A stretch of 27,279 bases of DNA, taken from the IMG/VR virus record IMGVR_UViG_3300029258_002211, positions 1 through 27,279 of that record; one strand, given 5' to 3'. This DNA is from a virus. Shown in pieces: positions 1 through 7,450 of the stretch; position 1 is the stretch's first letter, and each line of letters starts with the position of its first letter. Made by a program: the position numbers and the translations under genes. The notes beneath the pieces are model-generated. The model ran no database searches, was not told the origin of the DNA, and was given only the letters and a program-made list of their open reading frames with translations.

Positions 1-144
1 AATCGGGTAGACGAACGTATTGATAATCTCTGTGCCTTTTCCCATCATCCCCCCTCGTATCCAAAAAACTGCTGTACGCTTCCTGCCAGTTGCTGGAACG
101 CACTCTTCTGTTCTGTGCTCCAGACCAGCGGCACATCCCCAACC
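1..144. repeat. Direct repeat copy A (144 bp, exact, at window edge)
   Basis: Bases 1-144 are identical to 475-618, an offset of 474 bp (158 codons, so in frame for the GT2 gene). Identity stops abruptly at 145 versus 619. The copy starts exactly at the window edge, so its full length is unknown. It may be a real tandem duplication or a contig-end artefact. Confidence 0.97.
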
Positions 145-522
145 TGGTTCCTTCGGCGACATTGGATTGACACACACTGCTGTCTCATACCGCCGGAATG
201 TCTCGATAATGCCCGGCCACCAGGTATTCGTAAGGAATACTGTATCATCATTTACCGCTGTGACATATTCCGTCGGCGCAAGGCGAATGCCTAGATTGAC
301 CGCTTGAGCGAATCCATAATTTTTGCGAGTTTTTATCCACAGGTCACAATGCCGCCGTAGTTCACGCTCGAATGTTTCGTCTGGCTGCGTTTGGTCTACC
401 ACGATGACGTGATAGTTTTGCGGCGTCGTGAGCTTGAGACTGGTCAGCGAGTCCAGGATGAAATCACGCCTGCAAATCGGGTAGACGAACGTATTGATAA
501 TCTCTGTGCCTTTTCCCATCAT
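1..522 (-). CDS. GT2-like glycosyltransferase, partial (3' end beyond window)
   Basis: This frame stays open from an ATG-ATG at 522 to the left edge (174 codons, no stop). Residues 1-125 look like a family 2 glycosyltransferase: an N-terminal beta strand with Y-P-I-C, a nucleotide-binding stretch (HVIVVDQT), a NYGFAQAVNLGI helix typical of rhamnosyltransferase-like GT2s, and a probable DxD metal site (VNDDTVF) followed by TWWPGI. Such enzymes transfer a sugar from a nucleotide sugar onto a glycan. The start overlaps the stop of the sulfotransferase (TGATG), so translation is probably coupled. From about residue 127 the frame enters the 144-bp repeat: it reads the sulfotransferase tail out of frame and then re-encodes its own first 16 residues. 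The true C-terminus is therefore unknown, and the last 48 codons may be an assembly artefact. Confidence 0.75.
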   Translation of the reverse strand, partial: MMGKGTEIINTFVYPICRRDFILDSLTSLKLTTPQNYHVIVVDQTQPDETFERELRRHCDLWIKTRKNYGFAQAVNLGIRLAPTEYVTAVNDDTVFLTNTWWPGIIETFRRYETAVCVNPMSPKEPGWGCAAGLEHRTEECVPATGRKRTAVFWIRGGMMGKGTEIINTFVYPI

Positions 523-618
523 CCCCCCTCGTATCCAAAAAACTGCTGTACGCTTCCTGCCAGTTGCTGGAACGCACTCTTCTGTTCTGTGCTCCAGACC
601 AGCGGCACATCCCCAACC
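475..618. repeat. Direct repeat copy B (144 bp, exact)
   Basis: This is the second copy of the 144-bp repeat. Here it spans the 3' end of the sulfotransferase gene and the first codons of the GT2 gene in a sensible arrangement, so it is probably the authentic location. Confidence 0.97.
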
Positions 619-1076
619 CGCCTGTATGTGTCAGCCCAGTACCAGCAGCACGCATCAAATGCGTTCATTGCTATTGACGGCTGTATCGGCGGATACCCTG
701 GCTTCTGGTAGCAGCCCCGTGCTAGCATCGAGCGCACAACATAGCGTCCGTCGCGCACAATGGCGATGATGGACATGTTGAATGTGTCTCGCAACTCAGG
801 CATGCAATACCGCAGATAGCTGTTTACCTCAGCATAGCCAAGGTCTGGGTGCCGTTCCCAAATCGCGTGCATTTTTGGTACCCGCCGCCGGATGAATTGG
901 TCTACATTCTCTATGCCAGCATACACGTTTGCGTAATGGCGCATGTCGTATTGCGCCAGTGGCTCGTGGTGTATGGCGATAGTCGAATCACATTGATCCA
1001 TCACCCGCGCCAGCCACTGAGTGCCAGAGCGCCCGTGCCCGGTGATGATGAAGCGAAGGTCTAACCTATTGCCCAA
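519..1076 (-). CDS. Sulfotransferase-like protein
   Basis: This 185-aa protein has the P-loop-like 5'-phosphosulfate-binding motif of PAPS-dependent sulfotransferases near the N-terminus (ITGHGRSGTQWLA, residues 11-23). It also has the 3'-phosphate-binding motif (IVRDGRYVVRSM, with R108, D109 and S116). Known members move sulfate from PAPS to a hydroxyl or amino group of a glycan or small molecule. It is short for the family (usually about 250 aa or more). The likely start is TTG with a GAAGG Shine-Dalgarno sequence only 3 nt away, and the gene overlaps the end of the upstream 60-aa gene by 16 bp. Within a glycosyltransferase/methyltransferase block, its probable role is to sulfate a phage-directed glycan (inference). 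The phage also carries a PAPS-reductase-like gene at 25900-26699, though that is broken. Confidence 0.72.
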   Translation of the reverse strand: MGNRLDLRFIITGHGRSGTQWLARVMDQCDSTIAIHHEPLAQYDMRHYANVYAGIENVDQFIRRRVPKMHAIWERHPDLGYAEVNSYLRYCMPELRDTFNMSIIAIVRDGRYVVRSMLARGCYQKPGYPPIQPSIAMNAFDACCWYWADTYRRVGDVPLVWSTEQKSAFQQLAGSVQQFFGYEGG

Positions 1077-1243
1077 TCGCCTTCTGTTTCCTGGTAGACT
1101 TCGATGGTACCGTTGTCGAAATCATCCTGGGTGGGAGAAGTCACGTCGATGTACCACAACTCGCTATCGTCTTTCAAGCCCAGTGCTTCAACTGCTGTTT
1201 TGAATTCGCCCCAGGTCATGCATTTGGCATTTTTGTTTGCCAT
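1061..1243 (-). CDS. Small hypothetical protein, 60 aa
   Basis: Not recognised. It is a short acidic protein (starting MANKNAKCMTW, ending in a Glu/Asp-rich tail) without membrane segments. The frame is open to 1294, but the ATG at 1243 is preceded by a good Shine-Dalgarno (GGAGG, about 8 nt upstream) and is preferred. The longer start would directly overlap the end of the DNA methyltransferase gene. It lies between the DNA methyltransferase and the sulfotransferase and overlaps the latter by 16 bp. The WGEFKTAVEALGLKDDSELWYIDV segment resembles short phage proteins of unknown function. Confidence 0.65.
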   Translation of the reverse strand: MANKNAKCMTWGEFKTAVEALGLKDDSELWYIDVTSPTQDDFDNGTIEVYQETEGDWAIG

Positions 1244-1290
1244 GGTGTCCTCCGTTATGTCAATGTTTGTCCAGCGGTCAGTTTCGCTTG

Positions 1291-3069
1291 TCATAGCATC
1301 TCTATCTCTAACTGTTGCGGGGAATTAGCTTTTGCTATTCGCTCAGCCTTCCGTGCTGCCTTGAGCACGGCCTTCGGCTCGGTCTCTCCCGTTCGCTCTG
1401 ACCAGCCCGCCCACCACTTGCAGCGCGCTTCAGCAATAGTGCAGTACTCGGCGTTCTGCTCAATCATCACGACTTCATCCCACCCGGCAAGCAATGCGCC
1501 GATGGCCTCTGACCCTGTACCGGCGAATGGGATCAAAAGTCGGCGGGGTGCGTATTCGGGTGGGGGAAGGAGTAAGGTTGCCAGCCAGCGGGTAAGGGCG
1601 AGGGGCTTGACGGTTGGGTGGGAATTGCGGCGAGGCGCTCCATATCCATCATGTTTACCTAGTTCTGTTGTTCTAACACCACACTCTGGCCCAAGAGCAA
1701 GAGAAAATGTTTCATCTAGCCCTGCATCGCGTTCCGCCCGTGAACTTTTACTCGCATACTTTCTCACATCCCCCAGCGCCAGCCGCTCGCTGGCATCCTG
1801 CCAGAACGGGCGCTCGGCGCGGTCGAGGGCATGAGATGGGTTGACGTAAAACCTACTTGGGCCACCTTTGTCCTCATATAGTGGACCTTGTGTATCCTTT
1901 CCAGCCCACCTGCCATAACCACCTTCACTCTTGTTATAGGTTGTTGGATAGTTACCAGCAGAACGCCTTTCCCCCGCTTGCTCATCTAATCTCCGCACGC
2001 TGCACGCCCACTCTCCATCATCTCCGCACTCCGGGCACGCCGTCGCCGTCTCACTCAGCCACCAGCCCCCGCACACGGGGCAGTGGCGGGCACAGCGGTA
2101 GCGGGGGACGGGCTCGGTGCCGTCGGGGTCGGCATGATTTGGGCGTATGGCTGATGATTTGGAATGTCCATCTGGCTTGAGGCACAAAGGGTTACCGAAA
2201 CTGCCGCCAGTGTGTCCCTTGCTGGTCTTAACGGGTTGAAATGTACCTCCTGGATTTCCCTTCACCCTCTCCACCGCCCCGACCTCGATCATGCCCGTCC
2301 CTCCGCACACGTCGCACGGTTCGGTGCCGCTCACTGCGGGCGCGCGCCCGTTGCCGCCGTCGCCGTGGCAGGCGGGGCAAGGGCAGGACTCTAGTACACG
2401 CTCGCAGAGTTCGTGGTGACAAACGGCGTAGTTCGGGGGCCATCTTCCTGTGCGTGGGCTGCATTTGCTTAGCTGTCCCTTGGCTTTACCTTTAGAAATT
2501 AGTGAAAAGCAATCACCAGTATACCTGTGCACACCTGGATGGTCTGGGGCTGCTACCCGTCCACCCTCAATCCACAGACTGCCCGCTCCCGTCTCCACGA
2601 TGTCGTCAAGCCGGTTGCGGCCCCACGGCATCTGCGCGGCGATGATGGGTTCTAGTACGTTCTTTAATGGCTGACCACCATACCGATGACCATTGAACTC
2701 TGGATACCCTTTAATTCGTGTCGCCTTCGGAAAGCTCTGTCCGCTTAGCCAACCCACCATCGGGGCGCAATCTACAACCCCCACGCCTTCCACGAATACC
2801 GACGGCTGGATAATGTACCCCGCATCCTCTACCGCGCACGCCAGCCGGTGCCAGCCACGAGTAGACGCAAACGCCAGCATCCAGGCCCCAGGGTGCAAGT
2901 GGCGAGCAATAGCAGCCCAGGTAGCAGGCTGGAAGGCTATATCTCCATCCCACTTTTTACTCATAAAATTGATAGAATAAGGCGGATCGCAAAGGCAAGC
3001 GTGAAACGGCTCACCGGTGTACGATTCGGCCCATTCCATTACGTCAGCGCGTACGATTTCCCAGGTCAT
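1291..3069 (-). CDS. DNA methyltransferase (N4-cytosine/N6-adenine) with zinc-ribbon-like inserts
   Basis: This protein of about 592 aa has the amino-methyltransferase catalytic motif DPPY at residues 28-31. HPTVKP lies at about 484-489, and the SAM-binding motif FAGTG at 515-519. That order (catalytic motif first, SAM motif last) fits the beta-type arrangement. It probably methylates phage DNA at adenine N6 or cytosine N4, guarding against restriction. The central 450 residues are unusual: two cysteine clusters (about 229-259 and 326-356) contain DnaJ-like CxxCxGxG pieces such as CPACHGDG and CDVCGGTG, then CPVCGG and CPECG. They occupy the place of the target-recognition region. The ATG at 3069 overlaps the upstream stop as ATGA with AGGTG before it; a GTG at 3078 is the alternative. 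No restriction endonuclease gene is adjacent. Confidence 0.9.
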   Translation of the reverse strand: MTWEIVRADVMEWAESYTGEPFHACLCDPPYSINFMSKKWDGDIAFQPATWAAIARHLHPGAWMLAFASTRGWHRLACAVEDAGYIIQPSVFVEGVGVVDCAPMVGWLSGQSFPKATRIKGYPEFNGHRYGGQPLKNVLEPIIAAQMPWGRNRLDDIVETGAGSLWIEGGRVAAPDHPGVHRYTGDCFSLISKGKAKGQLSKCSPRTGRWPPNYAVCHHELCERVLESCPCPACHGDGGNGRAPAVSGTEPCDVCGGTGMIEVGAVERVKGNPGGTFQPVKTSKGHTGGSFGNPLCLKPDGHSKSSAIRPNHADPDGTEPVPRYRCARHCPVCGGWWLSETATACPECGDDGEWACSVRRLDEQAGERRSAGNYPTTYNKSEGGYGRWAGKDTQGPLYEDKGGPSRFYVNPSHALDRAERPFWQDASERLALGDVRKYASKSSRAERDAGLDETFSLALGPECGVRTTELGKHDGYGAPRRNSHPTVKPLALTRWLATLLLPPPEYAPRRLLIPFAGTGSEAIGALLAGWDEVVMIEQNAEYCTIAEARCKWWAGWSERTGETEPKAVLKAARKAERIAKANSPQQLEIEML

Positions 3070-4127
3070 TTCCAGCACCTAAACAACACCCGCGTTCCGT
3101 GATCCCTACTCCCACCTAGACATTCAACCCGCGAAAACAACGCCTCCAGTTGTCCTCGGTACGTACTCTCGTTCTCTCCCGCGTGACCTTCCAAATACAA
3201 TATCTGTTTGCACAGTGCCGCCGCCCATGGCAATGGTTTCGTCTGCTTGCACGACAGAAGTAACACCACATCAAACCGTGTCAGCCCGGATAGCGGCTCG
3301 ATCTCATCTTTCTGCCCCGGTAGCGTCAGGCCTAAATAGTCCAGATTCCAGTATCCTAACCAGTTTGCAACCTCGCGGGCCAGTTCGGCTACGTGCGGCT
3401 TGTCCACGCCGACAATACACCGAGCACCACGCCGAGAAAACTCATGGCACATCGCGCCCAGGTTACACCCCACGTCCAGCACGCTTGCACCATTGAATCC
3501 TACCTCATCCAGCTTCATTGCGGTCACCCGCGTCGTCATGTTGCGCTGGCTCTCCAAGCCCAGTATATCTCCCTGATACGGCTCAGATCGGCTACCCCAG
3601 GCGGCACCTTCTCGGCACCGGCGGGCCAGGTCTTCCTCATAGTCTGGGTGGACGAAATGGTGCTGAAAATCCACCATCTGGCTACCTATCCAATTCGCCT
3701 CGTTCATATCGCCGCCACGGGTGCGAATCTTGTACTGGTCTACAACTTCACGCCGACACGCAGCCCGGTCAAATGCACCGCCGTCATCCTCTACGTATTC
3801 GGTTACTTGTGCCCACTGTTTGCCATTTACCTGGATAATGTCGTAGACGCGGGGCGCGAATCCCCGAAGTGCAAACAGGTTTTGCGCCTTGGTGCAATCG
3901 GTGAGCTTGACGCCTGTGTGCCCCCAATCGAAGTTCTCCAACGGCTCATAGTGATGGTGATGCTTGAACACTTTCAGGCACAAGCCAAAGCGTCCATAAA
4001 CATCTGCCAGGATGTCTGTCACGGCGGGACTGTACACAATGAAGGTAAACGCACCTTGGTCAATGCGTGATCCCCGTCGGTGCGGCTTGAATAGGCGAGC
4101 AGGAACGTTAATGTTAAGTTTCTGCAT
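3066..4127 (-). CDS. Class I SAM-dependent methyltransferase with kinase-like N-terminal region
   Basis: In this 353-aa protein the C-terminal half is a Rossmann methyltransferase: SAM-binding motif I at about 216-224 (VLDVGCNLG), an acidic strand end at about 240 (GVDKP), and a later FDVVLLLS strand. Residues 1-115 are not part of that fold. A strand with a lysine (LCLKVFK), a helix, then RVYDIIQV and WAQVTEYVED look like the N-lobe and hinge of a protein-kinase/aminoglycoside-kinase fold (inference from pattern only). The H-H-H-H run at 56-59 is natural, not a tag. The gene sits in the glycan-modification block and is coupled by ATGA to the DNA methyltransferase. A sugar or small-molecule O- or C-methyltransferase is likely, but the substrate is unknown. 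Confidence 0.72.
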   Translation of the reverse strand: MQKLNINVPARLFKPHRRGSRIDQGAFTFIVYSPAVTDILADVYGRFGLCLKVFKHHHHYEPLENFDWGHTGVKLTDCTKAQNLFALRGFAPRVYDIIQVNGKQWAQVTEYVEDDGGAFDRAACRREVVDQYKIRTRGGDMNEANWIGSQMVDFQHHFVHPDYEEDLARRCREGAAWGSRSEPYQGDILGLESQRNMTTRVTAMKLDEVGFNGASVLDVGCNLGAMCHEFSRRGARCIVGVDKPHVAELAREVANWLGYWNLDYLGLTLPGQKDEIEPLSGLTRFDVVLLLSCKQTKPLPWAAALCKQILYLEGHAGENESTYRGQLEALFSRVECLGGSRDHGTRVLFRCWK

Positions 4128-4314
4128 CTTCTAGCGCCTTGCCGCAAAACGGACAGTATCCAATCAGGCAACCAAATTCATAAGTATCAGCTCCTGTCCA
4201 TGCTACAAACAGCCAACCTTCATTTTCCTTGTAGATGATGCCAATGGCCCCCCACTGCCAATCTGATTCTCTGCAATGATGTTCTACTCTACTGCATGCT
4301 TGTTCATCTTGCAT
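4114..4314 (-). CDS. Small zinc-ribbon-like protein, 66 aa
   Basis: It is a hypothetical phage protein. The C-terminus carries a CPFCG knuckle (residues 54-58), and scattered upstream cysteines and histidines could complete a metal site. The middle is a probable beta-sheet (WGAIGIIYKENEGWLFVAW). The open frame extends to 4383, but the ATG at 4314 overlaps the end of the upstream GT4 gene and has GGAGGTG about 10 nt before it, so it is preferred. No function can be assigned. Confidence 0.65.
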   Translation of the reverse strand: MQDEQACSRVEHHCRESDWQWGAIGIIYKENEGWLFVAWTGADTYEFGCLIGYCPFCGKALEDAET

Positions 4315-5158
4315 TGTCCAGCACCTCCAGCCACCGTCCCCGCAGCCGTTCCCATGTCCAGTGCATGCGCATGGCACTTGCACTCATTGCACCCAGGCTG
4401 TAATAATCTGCTGAACACGCCATGTTCAGTAGCTCCGGCCAATCTTTCACGATGATAACGCCAGCACCCGTCGCTCGAAGGTCGCGAGCTACACCCACAT
4501 CGAACGTCACGACCGGACGGCCACATGCCGTCGCTTCCAAGAGCGGAAAGCCAAATCCCTCAGACGATGATGCACAAGCATAGACGTGAATTTGCCGATA
4601 GTATTCGTGCATCGTCTCCATCTCGAATTTCCCAGCCTGCCGACCGCCTTTCATTTGGGTTAAGTTAGGATAAAATTGCACCTTGTCGCGTATCGTCACC
4701 ATTTCTTGCTCTAGCCGTGCAAATTGCTTGCGCGGGTTCTTCCACTGCCCACACCAGCCTGCACACCGTATTGTAGTATCAGGCCAGGGTTGTGGAAAGA
4801 AATGCTTGGGGTTGATACCCCAAGGGAGTAGAACGGCGCGCTCCTTGTACCTGCGCTCAATGCGCTCGTACACCAGAGAACTGGCTGCGCATACTGTGCC
4901 TGCGTCGTTGGCCCACCCGGTTTCGTGCGGCTCCCAGACAAACTTGATCACTTTCTCGGAATCACAATCTGGATTGCGATTCGGACCAGGGAAGAAGCAC
5001 ATCACCACGTCATATTCGTTCCAGTTCAATGGGCGGTAGGTGATGGTCGTTTCATACTGGTCTGCAATAGCTGCGGCAAGCTGGCAGCTGTGATACTCAG
5101 AGAAATTGTGCCAGGATAGCCAAATGGCAAGTTTGCGCTTACCCAAAACACACCTCAT
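4304..5158 (-). CDS. GT4-like (GT-B) glycosyltransferase
   Basis: This protein of about 284 aa is recognisable from its C-terminal GT4 donor-site region: VYACASSSEGFGFPLLEATACGRPVV (about 193-217), with the E-x7-E pattern of retaining GT-B enzymes. Earlier comes LLPWGINPKHF (about 110-120), matching the interdomain linker. It would transfer a sugar from a nucleotide sugar in the cytoplasm. It is shorter than typical GT4 enzymes (about 350-400 aa), with a reduced N-terminal domain. The start is uncertain: the ATG at 5158 lies inside the upstream gene's tail (20-bp overlap), nearby TTG/GTG codons behind GAGG are alternatives, and a far upstream ATG (5227) would overlap more. It is adjacent to another GT4 gene, so the two probably act in one pathway. 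Confidence 0.8.
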   Translation of the reverse strand: MRCVLGKRKLAIWLSWHNFSEYHSCQLAAAIADQYETTITYRPLNWNEYDVVMCFFPGPNRNPDCDSEKVIKFVWEPHETGWANDAGTVCAASSLVYERIERRYKERAVLLPWGINPKHFFPQPWPDTTIRCAGWCGQWKNPRKQFARLEQEMVTIRDKVQFYPNLTQMKGGRQAGKFEMETMHEYYRQIHVYACASSSEGFGFPLLEATACGRPVVTFDVGVARDLRATGAGVIIVKDWPELLNMACSADYYSLGAMSASAMRMHWTWERLRGRWLEVLDNAR

Positions 5159-6068
5159 CGAGCATTGCAAGCCGCCGTGATAGTGGATACCGATTGGCAA
5201 TGTAAGCTCGATATTGCTTCGGCTCATACACGTTACTCAGAAACATATCGACCGCCTGGCCGTGCACATCGAAGACCCACTCCTCCGGCCAGATGTCACG
5301 GATACCATTCGTCGCTTGAAGCACTGGCCGAATCCCCTTAGCAGCAGCCTCTCCAATCGCGTAACCAAACGCTTCCTTGAACGATGTGCTCAGCAGGTAG
5401 TGCTTATCCTCTAACCATTCATTTAGGTCTGGCACCCACTGGCTGGTAAACGTCACCCGCTCGGCTAGTGCTGGATTCTGTGCCAGGTATCCATCGCAGT
5501 GCGCTTGCCACCAGTTAGGCGACCACTTTTGTCCACGCACGTATAGGCGCCACGGGTGGTCAGGATCACGGCGGATCAACTCGTTGAATACTTGGAGTGC
5601 GCCGAATAGATTCTTTGCTATCCAGTAATGTCCGACCCAGGCTATGTTGTAGCCCCGCACCGGTTCCCGGCGCATTGTCCAAGCATCCAGGTCTACGCCG
5701 CCAGGGATAATGTGGATAGGCAAATTGTCGGGCAAACCAGGCGGATGCTCACGCATCCAGCGCAGCATGTGTTCACTCATCGTTACCAGTGCGTCCACCC
5801 AGTTCCAGTTGACCTTCTGCCAATGGCCGCCGTAGATGTCAGCATCCACGGCTTCTGCTATGACGCAGGTGCCGGGGGGCTTAGGTTGCTCGTTGGAAGC
5901 ACGGCACAAGTTGTTGTCAATAGGATAGAAGTATGCCAGCCCATCGTGTGGCACTAGGTCAGGTCCCCACCAGATACCCGTGTTCACGTCGTGGCCCAGT
6001 GCGCGCCAGTGGTCGAGAAGAGGCCGACAGAATTTCAATTTCCAACTGTCGAAGAGGTAGATTTTCAC
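5139..6068 (-). CDS. GT4-like (GT-B) glycosyltransferase
   Basis: This 309-aa protein has GT4 landmarks: IIPGGVDLDAW (about 120-130) at the domain linker, WVGHYWIAKNLFGALQVF (about 144-161), and the donor-site segment STSFKEAFGYAIGEAAAKG (about 227-245) with its two glutamates. The GTG start is supported by a GTGA overlap with the stop of the 34-aa membrane peptide gene and by GGAGG about 11 nt upstream. The longer frame to 6122 would run over that small gene. It probably adds a sugar to the same glycan as its neighbours. Confidence 0.82.
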   Translation of the reverse strand: MKIYLFDSWKLKFCRPLLDHWRALGHDVNTGIWWGPDLVPHDGLAYFYPIDNNLCRASNEQPKPPGTCVIAEAVDADIYGGHWQKVNWNWVDALVTMSEHMLRWMREHPPGLPDNLPIHIIPGGVDLDAWTMRREPVRGYNIAWVGHYWIAKNLFGALQVFNELIRRDPDHPWRLYVRGQKWSPNWWQAHCDGYLAQNPALAERVTFTSQWVPDLNEWLEDKHYLLSTSFKEAFGYAIGEAAAKGIRPVLQATNGIRDIWPEEWVFDVHGQAVDMFLSNVYEPKQYRAYIANRYPLSRRLAMLDEVCFG

Positions 6069-6169
6069 TTCTGCCACGCCTCCACCAGCAACCACGCAAC
6101 CGCCACCGTGTCCCACGCACACAGAACACCAGCAGCAAAGAGAAATGCACCGGCTATACCAGGTGTCAT
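6065..6169 (-). CDS. Small single-pass membrane peptide, 34 aa
   Basis: This ORF is short but well placed. An ATG at 6169 sits 6 nt after an AGGGTGAG Shine-Dalgarno and just after the stop of the FkbM gene. Its TGA stop overlaps the GTG start of the next GT4 gene. The product, MTPGIAGAFLFAAGVLCAWD followed by TVAVAWLLVEAWQK, is almost entirely hydrophobic with a single Lys at the end, so it is one membrane span. Translational coupling on both sides argues that it is real. It could anchor or modulate the neighbouring glycosyltransferases; the function is unknown. Confidence 0.62.
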   Translation of the reverse strand: MTPGIAGAFLFAAGVLCAWDTVAVAWLLVEAWQK

Positions 6170-6173
6170 ACTC

Positions 6174-6839
6174 TCACCCTACCGTGAACTCAAACACTGT
6201 CGCATCCATGAACACACTTCCAACCTGGCAGTACCCAAATCGCGCCAGGTATTTCGTCACGTCTGCATATCTTTGACGGCTGCGAATCTCGATGAACAGC
6301 GCCGGGCGTTGCTGAGATAACAGCATCTCGGCTCCGCGCAACACATGTAGCTCGTGGCCCTCTACGTCTATCTTGACCACTCTCACCGGACGCGCCTGTT
6401 CCATCGCCATGATGATGTCAAGCGTTTCAACCTTAACATCCTCACCAGGTACCAGGCGGAATTGTCCCAGGTTTGGCCCGAAGTGTTCCAGACCCATTAT
6501 ACTCGGCTTGTCACTCACCGCGCAGTTGTGCACGTGTACGCGCCGCTCTACACCATTCAACTGGTACAGTGCCCGCTGCCGTTTACAAGATTCGGCGCGC
6601 GGTTCGATGGCAATTACGTACTTCGGCGCACAAAAGGATGCGAAGAAGAGCGAATGATTGCCCAGCGCCGCCCCGACGTCCACAAACACACCACCGACAT
6701 AATGCCAGTAGATGTATTCTAGCATCCGCTGCTCGAAGAATTCACCGCGTACCCAGGCGGCTTGCATGTGCTCGCGCGATTCATGAACGATAGCTTGCGC
6801 ATTGCCAGCGCGAGAAATGAGAGGATGAATATCATTCAT
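6174..6839 (-). CDS. FkbM-family methyltransferase
   Basis: This 221-aa protein has FkbM hallmarks: SAM-binding motif VFVDVGAALGNHSLFFA (about 51-67), an acidic strand end AIEPRAE (about 77-83), and the family signature KIDVEGHELHVLRGAE (about 156-171). FkbM enzymes are O-methyltransferases that commonly cap or decorate sugars, glycolipids or polyketides. It is complete in length and coupled to the upstream methyltransferase by a 4-bp ATGA overlap. Its position among glycosyltransferases suggests methylation of a sugar in the phage-encoded glycan (inference). Confidence 0.88.
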   Translation of the reverse strand: MNDIHPLISRAGNAQAIVHESREHMQAAWVRGEFFEQRMLEYIYWHYVGGVFVDVGAALGNHSLFFASFCAPKYVIAIEPRAESCKRQRALYQLNGVERRVHVHNCAVSDKPSIMGLEHFGPNLGQFRLVPGEDVKVETLDIIMAMEQARPVRVVKIDVEGHELHVLRGAEMLLSQQRPALFIEIRSRQRYADVTKYLARFGYCQVGSVFMDATVFEFTVG

Positions 6840-7450
6840 ACGTGCACCTCAGATGCAACTCTGCTAATCACGTCAAAGTCAATCCAGAATTGTCTGGCTT
6901 CATCTGGCTTCTGGTAAAACCCGGTCGTGTTAGTGCGCGGAAGGCCGTCGATTGCTCCGTGCACGACGCCACGGAATCGCGTCTCTCGCCACCCGTCCAG
7001 CAAGTGCAAGGCACTCTTCACCGGATGCCAGGTGATGTCGTCGGCCACCAGCCAGCCACCCGGTCGCACTTTAGCCCGCGCGTCCCGGATGCACCACGGA
7101 CGTGCTTTGCCGTCCACAAATACCACGTCCAGGGATTCATCGGGAAACGTGTCAATAACCGCAACGTATATCTTAGCCAGTGCTTTTTGATCACGCAGCC
7201 GATCATCGAATTCGACCAGGTGCAGGTCGGCGTCCAGACCAAGCTCATCCAGCTTTACGCACACGGCGGTGAACCATTGCGGGTTATTCTCTACCGATGT
7301 AACGTGGCGGGCCTGTCCGGCGAACCAGATGGTAGACTTGCCTGCACCATACTCGAAGACAGTCGAGAGAGGCGTGACGATAGACTCAAAAAATGCCACG
7401 GCTTGGTCATTGACCAGGGGAGTATATGGAGGTAAAACCTCGATGTTCAT
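6836..7450 (-). CDS. Class I SAM-dependent methyltransferase (O-methyltransferase-like)
   Basis: This 204-aa protein has a Rossmann core with motif I VFEYGAGKSTIWFAG (about 31-45), the acidic SAM-ribose residue in VTSVENNPQW (about 50-59), DVVFVDGK (about 108-115) and RPGGWLVADDITW (about 128-140). This resembles small-molecule/sugar O-methyltransferases of the Methyltransf_24 type. The stop overlaps the FkbM start (ATGA) and the start overlaps the GT2 stop (ATGA), so all three are one translationally coupled unit. The substrate is unknown, but a sugar or glycan intermediate is the natural guess from context. Confidence 0.78.
   Translation of the reverse strand: MNIEVLPPYTPLVNDQAVAFFESIVTPLSTVFEYGAGKSTIWFAGQARHVTSVENNPQWFTAVCVKLDELGLDADLHLVEFDDRLRDQKALAKIYVAVIDTFPDESLDVVFVDGKARPWCIRDARAKVRPGGWLVADDITWHPVKSALHLLDGWRETRFRGVVHGAIDGLPRTNTTGFYQKPDEARQFWIDFDVISRVASEVHV

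Noticed and set aside
45-251. Minus-strand 68-aa ORF at the left edge
   Set aside because: Its C-terminus is the repeated sulfotransferase tail and the rest is out of frame with the GT2 gene; a by-product of the 144-bp repeat.
1-618. Diversity-generating retroelement template/variable repeat
   Set aside because: The copies are identical rather than A-variable, and no reverse transcriptase is present.
1258-1263. TTGACA on the minus strand before the 60-aa gene
   Set aside because: There is no acceptable -10 box at 15-19 bp; the stretch is occupied by the ribosome-binding site.
3393-4070. Plus-strand ORF of 225 aa
   Set aside because: It lies entirely opposite the methyltransferase gene, has low-complexity composition and no family resemblance; a shadow frame.
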